Shown here in pieces: positions 8,896-19,493 of a DNA stretch of 64,000 nucleotides. The notes beneath the pieces are model-generated. The model saw only the letters and a list, made by a program, of their open reading frames with translations. It searched no databases and was not told the origin of the DNA. Position 1 is the stretch's first letter. Every line of letters starts with the position of its first letter. This DNA is from Candidatus Blochmannia vicinus (GTDB taxonomy: Bacteria; Pseudomonadota; Gammaproteobacteria; Enterobacterales; Enterobacteriaceae), in NCBI RefSeq assembly GCF_023586525.1, contig NZ_CP097763.1, positions 434,001 to 498,000 of the forward strand, given 5' to 3'. The position numbers and the translations under genes are program-made.

Positions 8896-10641
8896 TTAAC
8901 GTTTTGATAATGTTTGAGTTAATAACCACAACTCTTGACGTTCTTGTGTTGTTAATCCAGATATTCGATCATGAGCAATAAGCATTTCTTGACGTTGTTC
9001 AAGAGTCAAATTATATAATTTAGTTAATGCATCAATAAAAGTGGTTTCTATCATATCATTTGTAATCAAGTGGTTCCAATAGGCTAGTGTTTCAAGTTTT
9101 GAAAAAAATTTATTCTCACGGTAATGCTCTAACAGTTGCGCAGGAGTTGGTGCTGGACATGTCTTGCATATTTTAACCAAATCAGTAAAAATCAAAATCA
9201 TGACATCGTCTTTTTTAAATTGTTTTAATTCTTGTATGTTTGGTACTAGTTTGGCAAGATGTGGATTTTGTATTAATAATCCTATTAATATGTGTTCTAT
9301 TCCATAACTTATACAATATTTTCTTGTTTTGTTAGTAGATAAAATAGGTTTTTTTATAAGTAATTGATTTAGCTTATTTTCATCTAAAATTCCTATTTTA
9401 TTACCTAATTGTTGTAGTAAACACAATTTTAGTGTTTTTCCAGGAATTTTATTAAGCATAGGCAATATTAGGCTGCTTAATTTAACCCGACCCTCCAACG
9501 TTTGTAAATTTATTTTTTGTGATAATGTTTTAAATAGAAAATTTGATAAGTCTTGTTTTTGTGTTAATATTCTCAAAAAATTATTTTTTCCTATTTTACG
9601 TATTAATGTATCTGGATCTTCTCCATGAGGTAGAAATATAAAATTTATTTGTCGATCATCAGTAAGATATGGTAAAACAATGTTTAATGTACGCCATGCA
9701 GCTTTTTTACCAGCATGGTCGCCATCATAACAACAAATAATTTGATTGGTGATGTTATATAATAATCGAATATGATTAGCAGTAGTAGTTCCTAAAGAGG
9801 CGACTGCATAATTAATTCCAAATTGTGTTAATGTAATAACGTCTATATAACCTTCTACTAAAAGTATGTGAGAAGGATTTTTGTGTTGTATGCGTGTTTC
9901 ATATAAACCATATAAATGTTGATTTTTTTTAAAAATTTCGGTATCTGGCGAATTTAAATATTTGGGCATTTTTTTGTGTGTGATAACACGCCCTCCAAAT
10001 GCCACAATTCTTCCTGCTATATCTCGTATAGGGAACATAAGACGATTACGAAATCGATCATATTTATATTTTTTGTTATTACTAATTAACATACCTGATT
10101 GGTCAAGTAGTGTTTGATCATATGATGTAAAACTAAATTTTTGTACTATGTTATCCCATCCAGGTGGAGCAAATCCAATGTTGAAGTCAGCAATAGTTTT
10201 AGCGTTTAATCCACGATTGTGCAAATATTTGTAAGCATATAAATATTTTCTTTGCATTAGTATATTTTGATAGTATTGACTTAATTTATTCATTAACTGA
10301 TATAGATTGGTTTTTTGATGATTATTTTTTTTTAAAATGTCTACATTCAGCTCTAATGATATCCCATTTATAATTGATAGTTCTTTGATAGATTCAAGAA
10401 ATGTAAGTCGGTCATAATTCATCAAAAAATCTATTGCATTCCCATGTGATCCACAACTAAAACAATAATAGAACTGTTTTTCGATATTAACAGTAAATGA
10501 TGGGTGTGTTTCGATATGAAATGGGCAACGAGCCAGAAAATTTTTTCCTTGTTTTTTTAAAGATATGCGTCGACTAATTAACTCAACAATATTAGTACGC
10601 GATATCAATTCATTGATTATTGTACTTGGGATACGGGTAAT
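8896..10641 (-). CDS. dnaG: DNA primase DnaG, apparent ATT start codon
   Basis: Primase makes RNA primers for replication. Seen, numbering from the ATT start: a CHC2 zinc-binding domain with Cys-Pro-Phe-His...Cys-Phe-Ser-Cys (about 39-63), the RNA polymerase domain with GFAPPGW, FGGRV, YLNSPDTEIF, the TOPRIM motifs VEGYID and CCYDGDHAG, and a helicase-binding C-terminus. The first ATG/GTG/TTG in frame (TTG at 10608) would drop eleven conserved residues: upstream codons read TRIPSTIINE, aligning with E. coli GRIPRVFIND. The in-frame stop TAA at 10653-10651 is followed only by GGA GAT ATA ATT. TAAGGAG (10653-10647) sits 5 nt before ATT 10641, giving 581 residues, the E. coli length. Confidence 0.93.
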   Translation of the reverse strand: MTRIPSTIINELISRTNIVELISRRISLKKQGKNFLARCPFHIETHPSFTVNIEKQFYYCFSCGSHGNAIDFLMNYDRLTFLESIKELSIINGISLELNVDILKKNNHQKTNLYQLMNKLSQYYQNILMQRKYLYAYKYLHNRGLNAKTIADFNIGFAPPGWDNIVQKFSFTSYDQTLLDQSGMLISNNKKYKYDRFRNRLMFPIRDIAGRIVAFGGRVITHKKMPKYLNSPDTEIFKKNQHLYGLYETRIQHKNPSHILLVEGYIDVITLTQFGINYAVASLGTTTANHIRLLYNITNQIICCYDGDHAGKKAAWRTLNIVLPYLTDDRQINFIFLPHGEDPDTLIRKIGKNNFLRILTQKQDLSNFLFKTLSQKINLQTLEGRVKLSSLILPMLNKIPGKTLKLCLLQQLGNKIGILDENKLNQLLIKKPILSTNKTRKYCISYGIEHILIGLLIQNPHLAKLVPNIQELKQFKKDDVMILIFTDLVKICKTCPAPTPAQLLEHYRENKFFSKLETLAYWNHLITNDMIETTFIDALTKLYNLTLEQRQEMLIAHDRISGLTTQERQELWLLTQTLSKR

Positions 10642-10798
10642 TATATCTCCTTAGTTTGTGCTATTGAATAACACTAACGTCATTATAAATTATGATTAAA
10701 TGCTTATGCCTATAAATATAGGTAATTCAGTTTTACTAATTATAAAACAACATTTTCATTTATTTTTGTATGCTAAAAATTATATGAGTGAGAATGAT

Positions 10799-11014
10799 TT
10801 AATATAATCGAACACGTCGTAAATTTTCTCGAGCTAATTTTTTTGTATGACGCTTAATTGCTGATGCTTTTGCTCGTTTACGTTCTGTAGTTGGCTTTTC
10901 ATAAAATTCTCTGCGACGTACCTCAGATAAAATTCCTGATTTTTCACAAGATCTTTTAAAGCGGCGTAACGCTACATCAAATGATTCGTTTTCACGTACT
11001 TTAATTATTGGCAT
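10799..11014 (-). CDS. rpsU: 30S ribosomal protein S21
   Basis: S21 binds the 30S platform near the anti-Shine-Dalgarno and helps initiation. The 71-residue protein has the family length and its basic helical signature: [31 protein letters not shown], then [15 protein letters not shown]. First gene of the macromolecular synthesis operon rpsU-dnaG-rpoD. A 157-bp spacer before dnaG contains only a short imperfect hairpin (10709-10722, cctata/tatagg). Divergent from tsaD. Confidence 0.97.
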   Translation of the reverse strand: MPIIKVRENESFDVALRRFKRSCEKSGILSEVRRREFYEKPTTERKRAKASAIKRHTKKLARENLRRVRLY

Positions 11015-11181
11015 ATATCCTTTCTCTATTATTATTTATTTTAAATTTTTTGTTGAAGATTATGATTTCAATATGATTAAAATAACTATATTTTTACTAT
11101 TTTGTAATATAACATTATGACATGAAATATAAAACTAATGTGAAGTATTTTATAATTATTAATTAAATATGGAAAATGTAT

Positions 11182-12198
11182 ATGCGAGTTTTAGGTATTG
11201 AAACCTCATGTGATGAAACCAGCGTAGCAATTTATGATCAATGTCAGGGATTGTTAGTTAATAAAGTATATAGTCAAGATTCGTTACATGCTGACTATGG
11301 GGGAGTTGTGCCTGAATTAGCTGCTCGTGATCATGTACGAAAAATAGTTCCTTTAATTTTGTCTACATTAAGACAAGTTTATTTAAAGCCTGAAGATATC
11401 AATGGAATAGCGTACACTGCTGGACCTGGGCTGATAGGTTCTTTATTAGTTGGAGCGACTGTTGCTAGAACATTTGCTTATGCTTGTAAAATACCTGCTA
11501 TCGATATTCATCATATGGAAGCTCATTTATTAGCCCCAATGTTAGAAAAAAAAGCTCCTGAATTTCCGTTTGTAGCATTATTAGTATCTGGTGGGCATAC
11601 TCAACTAGTATTTGCAAGTAATATAGGAGAATATAAAATATTAGGAGAGTCTATTGATGATGCTGTTGGAGAAGTATTTGATAAAATTGCTATATTATTA
11701 GGATTAAAATATCCTGGCGGCGCTTTGTTATCACAAATGGCTCAACAGGGTATTACGGATCGTTATATATTTCCTCGTCCCATGATTGATCGACCAGGCT
11801 TAAATCTTAGTTTCTCTGGATTAAAAACTTTTGCTGTAAATACTATTATGTCAAGTGCTCACGATGTTCAAACTCATGCTGATATTGCGCGTGCATTTGA
11901 AGATGCAATTGTTGAAACATTAGCAATTAAATGTCGCCGCGCATTGGACCAAACTGGATTAAAATGTTTAGTAGTATCCGGAGGTGTTAGCGCTAATCAT
12001 GCGTTGAGAGCGTATCTTGCAAGAATGATGCATATCTTAAAAGGAAAATTATTTTTTCCTAGCCCAGAATTTTGTACAGATAATGGAGCAATGGTTGCTT
12101 ATACTGGATTTATTAGACTTAAGGCTGGATTATTCAGTGATTTACCGATTTTAGTAAGACCACGCTGGTCTTTAGAATCCCTTCCGAGAATAAGATAA
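11182..12198 (+). CDS. tsaD: tRNA N6-adenosine threonylcarbamoyltransferase TsaD
   Basis: TsaD transfers the threonylcarbamoyl group to A37 of ANN-decoding tRNAs (t6A), working with TsaB, TsaC and TsaE; tsaE is also in this window. Seen: ASKHA-fold start [16 protein letters not shown], the metal-binding HHMEAH (about 110-115), [23 protein letters not shown] segment with [18 protein letters not shown] and [12 protein letters not shown]. The start at ATG 11182 matches the family N-terminus and has GGA 8 nt upstream; ATG 11176 would add two residues. 338 residues; E. coli 337. Divergent from rpsU as in E. coli. Confidence 0.96.
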   Translation: MRVLGIETSCDETSVAIYDQCQGLLVNKVYSQDSLHADYGGVVPELAARDHVRKIVPLILSTLRQVYLKPEDINGIAYTAGPGLIGSLLVGATVARTFAYACKIPAIDIHHMEAHLLAPMLEKKAPEFPFVALLVSGGHTQLVFASNIGEYKILGESIDDAVGEVFDKIAILLGLKYPGGALLSQMAQQGITDRYIFPRPMIDRPGLNLSFSGLKTFAVNTIMSSAHDVQTHADIARAFEDAIVETLAIKCRRALDQTGLKCLVVSGGVSANHALRAYLARMMHILKGKLFFPSPEFCTDNGAMVAYTGFIRLKAGLFSDLPILVRPRWSLESLPRIR

Positions 12199-12229
12199 TT
12201 ACTTTAATTATTATTAGCAATATTTTATA

Positions 12230-12817
12230 TTAATTACGCCAAATACGTTTTTCTTGATGATTCCATAGTCGTTTAATATTGATAATATGCTTGATTAAAA
12301 CTAAAGAAGATATTATTATTGTTGGAAGTAAATGTTGGGGTTGAAAGTACCAAGTGTAGAAAGGTACGATCAATGCAGCAATAATAGCACCTAATGAGGA
12401 ATACCCAAAAGATAGTACAGTTAACAACCAGGTACTTATCATAATGACGGAGAGGTTAATGTTTATTGTAGTAAGTGCTCCAAATGCGGTAGCTACACCT
12501 TTTCCCCCATAAAATTTGAAAAATACGGGATACATGTGTCCTAAGCAGGAAAAAATAGCTGCTATTCCTAAAGAATCAGGTGAAATTTCTAGATAATGGC
12601 CTAGCCATATTGGAATTGCACCTTTTGATATATCGAATAATATTACAAAAATTGCAATTTTATAACCTGCGATACGAAAAATATTAGTAGCACCGGGGTT
12701 TTTAGAACCAAAATATCTTGGATCTGAAATATTTAATATTTTGCATATTAAAATGGCGCTAGATATTGATCCTAACAAATAAGCGGATATTATTATTAAA
12801 ATAGAAACAGAAGTCAT
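12230..12817 (-). CDS. plsY: Glycerol-3-phosphate acyltransferase PlsY
   Basis: PlsY acylates glycerol-3-phosphate from acyl-phosphate in the inner membrane, the first step of phospholipid synthesis. Seen: several hydrophobic segments in a 195-residue protein, the conserved AYLLGSISSAILICK near the N-terminus, DPRYFGSKNPGATNIFRIAG (about 32-51), GHMYPVFFKFYGGKGVATAFG (about 92-112) and a C-terminal IKHIINIKRLW. These are the three known PlsY loops. Convergent with tsaD with only about 30 bp between; divergent from folB. PlsC later in the window supplies the next acylation. Confidence 0.95.
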   Translation of the reverse strand: MTSVSILIIISAYLLGSISSAILICKILNISDPRYFGSKNPGATNIFRIAGYKIAIFVILFDISKGAIPIWLGHYLEISPDSLGIAAIFSCLGHMYPVFFKFYGGKGVATAFGALTTININLSVIMISTWLLTVLSFGYSSLGAIIAALIVPFYTWYFQPQHLLPTIIISSLVLIKHIINIKRLWNHQEKRIWRN

Positions 12818-12945
12818 AAGTTATTCTTTTTTGATGTGTAATGAATGATTATTATATAGGAATTAATATATAGTGTATTTTTTACATCGTTAGTGTTATT
12901 TTAATAAATGATTTATTTACATAAATTAAATATCACAGCATATAA

Positions 12946-13305
12946 ATGAATATTCTATTTATAGAACAACTAATAGTAATGGCATATATAGGTATATATG
13001 ATTGGGAAAAAAAATATCTACAGAAGTTAATTTTTGATTTGCAATTATCATATAATACTGCAGTTTTTCTAGGTAAAACAGGTACTACATCGTATGTAGA
13101 TTACACTCGTGTAAGTCAAACAATACTTGATTTAGTGAGTAAAAAATATTTCTATTTAATAGAAGATGTTGCTAATTTAACAGTAAACACGTTAGTAAAA
13201 AAGTTTTGTATTTGTTGGATTCGTGTAAAAGTGAGTAAACCTGGCGCGATTCGTAGCGCTTCTAATGTTGGTATATGTATTGAACGAAAAGTGAATATTT
13301 CTTAA
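12946..13305 (+). CDS. folB: Dihydroneopterin aldolase FolB
   Basis: FolB cleaves dihydroneopterin to 6-hydroxymethyl-dihydropterin in folate synthesis; FolP, a later step, is also encoded here. Seen: FIEQLIVMAYIGIYDWEKK with the catalytic Glu, VDYTRVSQTI, LIEDVANL and KVSKPGAIRSASNVGICIER near the C-terminus, including the conserved Lys in VKVSKPGA. 119 residues; E. coli 122. Neighbours plsY and uppP keep E. coli order. No clear Shine-Dalgarno. Confidence 0.94.
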   Translation: MNILFIEQLIVMAYIGIYDWEKKYLQKLIFDLQLSYNTAVFLGKTGTTSYVDYTRVSQTILDLVSKKYFYLIEDVANLTVNTLVKKFCICWIRVKVSKPGAIRSASNVGICIERKVNIS

Positions 13306-13479
13306 ATATTTAAAATAAGATTAGTTTCTTAAGAAAGAATATGTGTATTTATTTCAGATAAAATGAGTTTTTAAATAAAAAAATTGTATTCTATATCCTA
13401 CAAACAATATGGTAGTTTATGTTTCAATTATTTATATTAAATTAAATGTTATAATCATGTTGTTTATTTTGGGTTATTA

Positions 13480-14304
13480 ATGTTAGATGTACATAGATTA
13501 ACTATTTCATTAATTCTGGGGATAGTGGAGGGCTTAACAGAATTTCTTCCTATTTCTTCAACAGGCCATATGATGCTAGTGGAGAGTATTGCTCATTATA
13601 TGGATGATTCAGAAAAAACTTTTGCTGTGATTATTCAGCTAGGTGCGATTTTATCTATAACAATAATGTTTTGGAATAGATTATATAGTATGGGTGTAAT
13701 TTGTATAAAAAAAATATTTGTTAAACAACATTATGATAAAAATCATTTATGTATTCGACATATATTATTAGGGACATTTCCTGGGGTAATATTGGGTTTA
13801 ATTTTTTATGAAGAAATTAGATTGATTTTTGGGTTAACATATATTATGTATGGATTAATAATCGGTGGAATATTTTTATTAATTGGAGAATTATGTTTAC
13901 TAAAAGGACCGCGTGTATCAGATATTGATAATATAACCTACGTGCAATCTTTTTTAATTGGATGTTTTCAATGTTTAGCATTTTGGCCAGGATTTTCTCG
14001 TGCTGGAGCTACTATCGGAGGAGGGTTATTAGTTGGATTAAACAGGCGTATATCATCAGAATTTTCATTTTTTTTAGCAATTCCTATTATATTTGGCTCG
14101 GTAGTATTAACTTTATATCATTGTGGATCTTCTATTAGTGCGATGGATGCTTTATTATTAGTTGGCGGTAGTATAGTGGCATTTGTTATAGCTTTACTTA
14201 CCGTAAAATGTTTCTTAAAAATAGTTCAAAATATCTCTTTGGTTCCTTTTGCTATATATCGATTTTTGTTAGCCGGAGGAATTTATTGGGGATTAATAAC
14301 ATAA
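13480..14304 (+). CDS. uppP: Undecaprenyl-diphosphatase UppP (BacA)
   Basis: Integral membrane enzyme that dephosphorylates undecaprenyl diphosphate to regenerate the lipid carrier for peptidoglycan and LPS. Seen: the first signature GIVEGLTEFLPISSTGHM (about 14-31) with catalytic EGxTE and the second FWPGFSRAGATIGGGLLVGLNR (about 168-189) with the essential arginine. 274 residues with about eight hydrophobic segments, the family size. E. coli order folB-uppP-cca is kept. Convergent with cca. Confidence 0.96.
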   Translation: MLDVHRLTISLILGIVEGLTEFLPISSTGHMMLVESIAHYMDDSEKTFAVIIQLGAILSITIMFWNRLYSMGVICIKKIFVKQHYDKNHLCIRHILLGTFPGVILGLIFYEEIRLIFGLTYIMYGLIIGGIFLLIGELCLLKGPRVSDIDNITYVQSFLIGCFQCLAFWPGFSRAGATIGGGLLVGLNRRISSEFSFFLAIPIIFGSVVLTLYHCGSSISAMDALLLVGGSIVAFVIALLTVKCFLKIVQNISLVPFAIYRFLLAGGIYWGLIT

Positions 14305-14563
14305 TCAAAATTGGTGTTTTCAAATAGTAATTAATAGATGATATAGGAATTGAGAATGGATCTATATATTTTATTCTAGATCTTACATAAGAAGATCATC
14401 GTTATGTATATGACAATCTTAAATCTATATGAAAATTTCTTAGACAATTTTGGTGTTGATAAAAGAAGATATTCTTCGTATTTAAATAATTGTTTTTTAG
14501 TTTGAATTATGTACTTTAAGTTATTTTATTATTTATAGTTTTTAAAATTTTTATATTTAAATA

Positions 14564-15796
14564 TTATTTGTTTTTATTTTTCCATATTTTTAAAGCATGC
14601 AATTGTCTAGTATATAATTCTTTACTTATATTGACTCCAGTAAATCCGTCTTCAATAATATTTGAAATGGGGATTTTTTTAGCAATAGAAAAGGCTGTAT
14701 ACAAAAAATTTTTCTGATTATATAAATAATTATTATAATTTATGCATCCTAGCATATTAGCTTGACTAATTAAAATGATTTGTTCTAGTCTTCTAGGACG
14801 TCGCCAACAATCAAAAACATCAAATAATTTCATTAACATTTTAGGTGTTAACGTTTCGATATTATATAAATAGTCATGATATTCGGAAACAATTTTTGCA
14901 AAATTACAAATTTCATGTGGTATTTTTAATCTATTACATAAATTATTGATTAAAGGCACCCCTAATTTTCTGTCATCATGATATTCGATACAGTTTTTTT
15001 TATTATTAAGAAAAGTTGGCTTTCCTAAGTCACGACATAAAATAGAGAAGCGCACATTGAGATCGTCTGTTAAACAAGCAGTCTTAGTAAGCATCATCAT
15101 AGTAAGATTCTCTGTGTTTATTGGTGTACTCTGCTGTACCACTGAAGTAGGTATATCAAATAATGTGTCTAATTCAGGAAACAAGATTTTTAATGCTCCA
15201 CAATGACGCAAAACCATAAAATATATTTGTGGATTATCTGTAATTAAAGCTTTCTTTGTTTCAATCCATATACGTTCTGGGGATAGAAATAACAATTCAT
15301 GAGTCATTTCTTGCATTAATATTAATGTTTCTGGAGCTATAGTAAAATTCATATGCGCGAACCGCGCAGCAAACCGTGCAACTCTTAATACTCGTAGAGG
15401 ATCTTCATTAAATGTATGAGAAACGTGCCGTAATAATCGTAATTGTATATCTCGTTGTCCATGATATGGATCCACAAGATTGCCATGTGTATCATAGGCC
15501 ATAGCATTAATGGTTAAATCTCTGCGATATAGATCTTCTTCAATAGTGACTGATGGATCTGCATGACAAGTAAAACCAGTATAGCCTTTACCGGATTTTC
15601 GTTCAGTACGTGCTAACGCATATTCTTCATGATTTTCTGGATGCAGGAATACTGGAAAATCTTTTCCAACTTGCTCGTAACCATTGTTTAACATCTCTTG
15701 AGGGCTAGATCCTACTACCACCCAATCTTTTTCTTTAATTGGTAATTTTAACAATGTGTCTCGTACAGCGCCACCTACTAAATACTTTTTCATCAT
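14564..15796 (-). CDS. cca: CCA-adding tRNA nucleotidyltransferase with altered HD site
   Basis: Adds or repairs the 3' CCA of tRNAs without a template. Seen: nucleotidyltransferase motif YLVGGAVRD and the metal-binding EKDWVVVG (about 21-24), RRDLTINAMAYD, the nucleotide-selecting EDPLRVLRVARFAARF, and a C-terminal HD-type domain (about 225-320). In that domain the E. coli CHDLGKG motif reads CRDLGKP: the metal-binding His is Arg, from a CGT codon. 410 residues; E. coli 412. None of the five tRNA genes in this window encodes CCA, so the polymerase activity should be essential; the HD phosphohydrolase activity is probably lost. Confidence 0.95.
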   Translation of the reverse strand: MMKKYLVGGAVRDTLLKLPIKEKDWVVVGSSPQEMLNNGYEQVGKDFPVFLHPENHEEYALARTERKSGKGYTGFTCHADPSVTIEEDLYRRDLTINAMAYDTHGNLVDPYHGQRDIQLRLLRHVSHTFNEDPLRVLRVARFAARFAHMNFTIAPETLILMQEMTHELLFLSPERIWIETKKALITDNPQIYFMVLRHCGALKILFPELDTLFDIPTSVVQQSTPINTENLTMMMLTKTACLTDDLNVRFSILCRDLGKPTFLNNKKNCIEYHDDRKLGVPLINNLCNRLKIPHEICNFAKIVSEYHDYLYNIETLTPKMLMKLFDVFDCWRRPRRLEQIILISQANMLGCINYNNYLYNQKNFLYTAFSIAKKIPISNIIEDGFTGVNISKELYTRQLHALKIWKNKNK

Positions 15797-16283
15797 GCAA
15801 TTTTTTAATTAAATGATCTATATCTTAATAGAAGAGATATATAAATTATACACATATTTTATATGATGCTGATGAATCAGAAAATAAAATTATTTTATAT
15901 GCCATATAATTTTTAATATAAAATATAGTGCGATTGGGTTTATTGTTGTTAATCATCTTATATAAGAAATTAGTCAAATAACTATTTTAATAATAATAAG
16001 AAAATTAGCTGGGATATATAAAATTGTATGTGGTGTAAGCAATTTTAAATATAAGAACACTAATATATGTTTTTTAATTTAGTATAAAATTCTTGTCTAT
16101 AAATTTTTGGGGAGATACACGGTTCATTTTAATTAAACACAATACTATAAAACATCAAGAATTATTTATATTTATAGATTTTAATTATTTACTAAATAAT
16201 TTAATATATTATTGTTGTTATTAACTTAATGTAAAATTAATCATGGTTTTATTTGTTTAAGTAAGGTGTATTTTAAGTAAATT
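15797..16283. other. Divergent spacer between cca and hldE
   Basis: 487 bp without a supported gene. E. coli has ygiM, ygiF and glnE between cca and hldE; no remnant is recognisable. A slightly G-rich patch (near 16108-16125, ttttggggagatacacgg) stands out from the AT background but has no assigned function. Confidence 0.5.
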
Positions 16284-17732
16284 ATGACTATTATTTTTCC
16301 GAGTTTTTCCAAATCTAGTGTGTTAGTTGTAGGAGATGTTATGTTAGACCGATTTTGGTATGGGTCTACCGACAAAATTTCTCCAGAAGCACCTGTTCCG
16401 ATCGTTAAGATTAATAAAATTATAGATAGACCAGGTGGAGCTGCCAATGTTGCAATGAATATTGCCGCTTTAGGTGCTCAACCAAGATTGTTAGGATTCA
16501 CTGGAGTTGATGAAGCGGCTAACATTTTAAAAAAACAACTAGATCAGTCGAATGTAAAATGTAATTTTATTCCAATTAATACTTGTCCTACTATAATTAA
16601 ATTGCGAGTAATGTCACGTAATCAACAAATTATTAGATTAGATTTTGAACAATATTTCCATAATGTTGATACTACAAAATTGCTTAAACAAGTTGAATTT
16701 TATTTACCTAAATATAAGGTATTAGTATTATCTGATTACGCTAAAGGTTCTTTAAATAGTATAGAAGAAATGATTAAATTAGCACGTTATATCAATATAC
16801 CAATTATAATAGATCCTAAAGGTATACAGTTTTCTCGTTATAAAGGGGCTACTTTATTAACTCCTAACATATCAGAGTTTGAATCTATAGTAGGATTTTG
16901 TCGTAATGAAAAGACTTTAATAAATCGTGCCCAGGAGATTATAATTGATTATAATTTATCAGCTTTATTGATTACACGTTCTGAACGTGGTATGACTTTA
17001 TGTACACGGAATGCAGCTCCGTTACATTTTCCAACTCAAACAAAAGAAGTGCATGATGTAATCGGCGCTGGAGATACAGTGATTGGTGTATTATCAGCGG
17101 CGTTATCTTCCGGTAAAAGTTTAAAGAAAGCATGTTTTTTAGCTAATTTAGCTGCTAGTGTGGTAATAAAAAAATCTGGTACTTCTACTACTAATTTGAA
17201 TGAAATAAAAAGTATTATAAATAGTTATACGTACATTAATTTGCCTTATGGCATATTAGATGAAAAGACGTTAAAACAAATAATATCTTTAGTTCGTAAT
17301 AAAGGTGAAAAAATAGTGATGACTAATGGTGTATTTGATATACTGCATCCTGGCCATATAAGTTACTTAACCAATGCTAAAAAACTTGGAGATAAGTTAA
17401 TTGTGGCTGTAAACAGTGATGATTCAACAAAACGATTAAAAGGCGAAACAAGGCCTATAAATACTTTAGAGAAACGTATGCTTGTGTTAGCTGCTTTATC
17501 AGTAGTAGATTGGGTAGTTCCTTTTCATGAGGATACGCCTGCAAGATTGATCGCAAATTTGTCGCCAGATTTTTTAGTGAAAGGAGGTGACTATCACGTT
17601 TGTGACATTGAAGGAAGTCAAGAGGTATTTAAAAATGGAGGAAAAGTACATGTATTAAATTTTAAGACTGGTTGTTCTAGTAGTAATATTATTAATGCTA
17701 TTAAGCGTAAAAGTAAAAATGATATAAATTAA
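16284..17732 (+). CDS. hldE: Bifunctional heptose kinase/adenylyltransferase HldE
   Basis: Makes ADP-heptose for LPS inner core: the N-terminal ribokinase-like domain phosphorylates heptose-7-phosphate at C1, the C-terminal nucleotidyltransferase adds AMP. Seen: [13 protein letters not shown] (about 13-25), [15 protein letters not shown], the PfkB signature [11 protein letters not shown] (about 258-268) with the catalytic Asp, then [16 protein letters not shown] (about 349-364, HxGH motif) and LKGETRPIN. 482 residues; E. coli 477, so both domains are complete. Its retention argues that the organism still makes a heptose-containing LPS core. Confidence 0.96.
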   Translation: MTIIFPSFSKSSVLVVGDVMLDRFWYGSTDKISPEAPVPIVKINKIIDRPGGAANVAMNIAALGAQPRLLGFTGVDEAANILKKQLDQSNVKCNFIPINTCPTIIKLRVMSRNQQIIRLDFEQYFHNVDTTKLLKQVEFYLPKYKVLVLSDYAKGSLNSIEEMIKLARYINIPIIIDPKGIQFSRYKGATLLTPNISEFESIVGFCRNEKTLINRAQEIIIDYNLSALLITRSERGMTLCTRNAAPLHFPTQTKEVHDVIGAGDTVIGVLSAALSSGKSLKKACFLANLAASVVIKKSGTSTTNLNEIKSIINSYTYINLPYGILDEKTLKQIISLVRNKGEKIVMTNGVFDILHPGHISYLTNAKKLGDKLIVAVNSDDSTKRLKGETRPINTLEKRMLVLAALSVVDWVVPFHEDTPARLIANLSPDFLVKGGDYHVCDIEGSQEVFKNGGKVHVLNFKTGCSSSNIINAIKRKSKNDIN

Positions 17733-18603
17733 ATTATAAATGGTGAATTTTTAGTGTGATGTTACAAAAGAATATAGTAAATATTTGGACAATGAAATGT
17801 GGGTATTACAAATAATGTGTAAATTTCAGATGTAATGCAAAAAATGTATTGAGATGATGAGAGGTCCTTATCATAAATAGATGTATTTATAATTATGTAG
17901 TTATGACAGGATTTATTTTAGTTGTATTTATTATTAAAATTTTTTATTTTAATTTTTATTAAGGTTTATATTTGTATTAGCTTTAATGTTTTATAGTTTA
18001 TTTAGTTATATATTTTGAATAAAAATTTATAGTTGTACATCGATTTTTTATTGATTTATATAATAAATATTAACTACTTGGGGTATGATAATTATTTGGT
18101 TTTACTCTTTGAATTATGCGTAAAATATTAAATAATTTTTTAGAGTGGATTATTAGGAATAGCAGTAAGTTTTAGTTTTTCAATATTTATAATAATTAGT
18201 GTTTTTAGTTATTTTTTGATTATTTAAGAATTAAGTTTAGTTATCCGGGATTTAATATAAATTTAAGCGCATATAGAGTTATGTAATGTATGTTTTATGG
18301 ACGTAGTGTTTTAATTTTTCTTATCAATCAGATATAATTTTGGGATAGGATGATTTATTACATATATACTATGATGTGCTTTATAATGATAGAAATGCAT
18401 ATATAGTATGTATGGTGCTATTAGTAGAATTTTTAAATAGTGTTTTAACATGATTTTGATATTTATAATGATAATATAAATAAGGGTACTGTTTTGATAA
18501 ATTTTAATTTATGAGTATTTGGTTTTTACTGAATCATAGTTTTAATTCATGTCTATTTTTTCCCTTGTTTCATAAATGATGAGGTTGATGAGGATTAAAA
18601 ATC
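17733..18603. other. 0.87-kb spacer upstream of ribB, no FMN riboswitch seen
   Basis: No supported gene. The E. coli ribB leader carries an FMN riboswitch with well conserved G/C-rich blocks; I looked for these (agggcggggcgaaa-, ccggcggtaaa-like strings) and found none. The spacer is uniformly AT-rich. Only a local gaggttgatgagg just before the ATG gives a Shine-Dalgarno. Confidence 0.6.
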
Positions 18604-19251
18604 ATGCGTCGGCAGAGTTTTCTATCTGAATTTGGTACTCCTGTGGAGCGTGTCCAAAATGCACTAGAAGCACTTCGTAATGGTCGTGGTATTTTAGTAA
18701 TGGATGATGAAAATCGTGAGAATGAAGGTGATATGATATTTGCTGCAGAAAATATGACAGTTGAACAAATGGCATTAGCTATTCGTTATGGTAGCGGAAT
18801 AGTTTGTGTATGTTTAACAGAAGACCGGTGTAATCAGTTGAATTTACCAATGATGGTAGAAAATAATAGTAATCGTTATGGCACTGCTTTTACTGTTACT
18901 ATAGAAGCAGCAGAAGGTATAACTACTGGAGTTTCAGCTGCAGATAGATTAACTACAATTAAGGCTTCTATAGAAGATAATGCAAAACCTTCTGATTTGA
19001 ATCGCCCTGGCCATGTTTTTCCTTTGCGCGCCCAAAATGGTGGGGTTTTAGCTCGTATTGGACATACAGAAGCGGCTATAGATTTAACTTCATTAGCTGG
19101 ATTGAGACCGTTTGGAGTATTGTGTGAAGTAACAAATAAGGATGGCAGTATGGCGCGTATATTAGAAATTGTTACATTTGCACATAAATATACGATGCCA
19201 GTGCTCACTATTTCAGATTTAATAACTTATCGCGTCAATGTAACTTCTTAA
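18604..19251 (+). CDS. ribB: 3,4-dihydroxy-2-butanone-4-phosphate synthase RibB
   Basis: Converts ribulose-5-phosphate to dihydroxybutanone phosphate plus formate in riboflavin synthesis. Seen: the acidic metal-binding loop [11 protein letters not shown] (about 37-47), RYGSGIVCV, the [11 protein letters not shown] segment, [30 protein letters not shown] (about 132-150) and GHTEAAIDL with the catalytic His. 215 residues; E. coli 217. The protein is a monofunctional RibB without a RibA domain. GAGG about 10 nt before ATG supports the start. It may help supply riboflavin to the host. Confidence 0.97.
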   Translation: MRRQSFLSEFGTPVERVQNALEALRNGRGILVMDDENRENEGDMIFAAENMTVEQMALAIRYGSGIVCVCLTEDRCNQLNLPMMVENNSNRYGTAFTVTIEAAEGITTGVSAADRLTTIKASIEDNAKPSDLNRPGHVFPLRAQNGGVLARIGHTEAAIDLTSLAGLRPFGVLCEVTNKDGSMARILEIVTFAHKYTMPVLTISDLITYRVNVTS

Positions 19252-19493
19252 TATATGTTAAGTAACTTGAGCTGTTTATGGGTTTGTAAATATTTTAAAT
19301 AATATTAATCATAAAATAATTATCGTTAAACATAATGAATGGTAGCGTATCCAATTCAATTAATTTTTTAGCATAATTTAATAATATTTATTTACATAGT
19401 AAATGTTTTCTATTCTATAAATAGGCCCTATATGTTCTGGGCGAGATTAGTTTTTATTAAAAATTTGTACTGTGATACTTTTAGAGAGAGAAA

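Noticed and set aside
10709..10722. Small hairpin between rpsU and dnaG as the operon terminator
   Set aside because: Only six perfect pairs with a 2-nt loop and no U-run; too weak to call, though E. coli has a terminator in this spacer.
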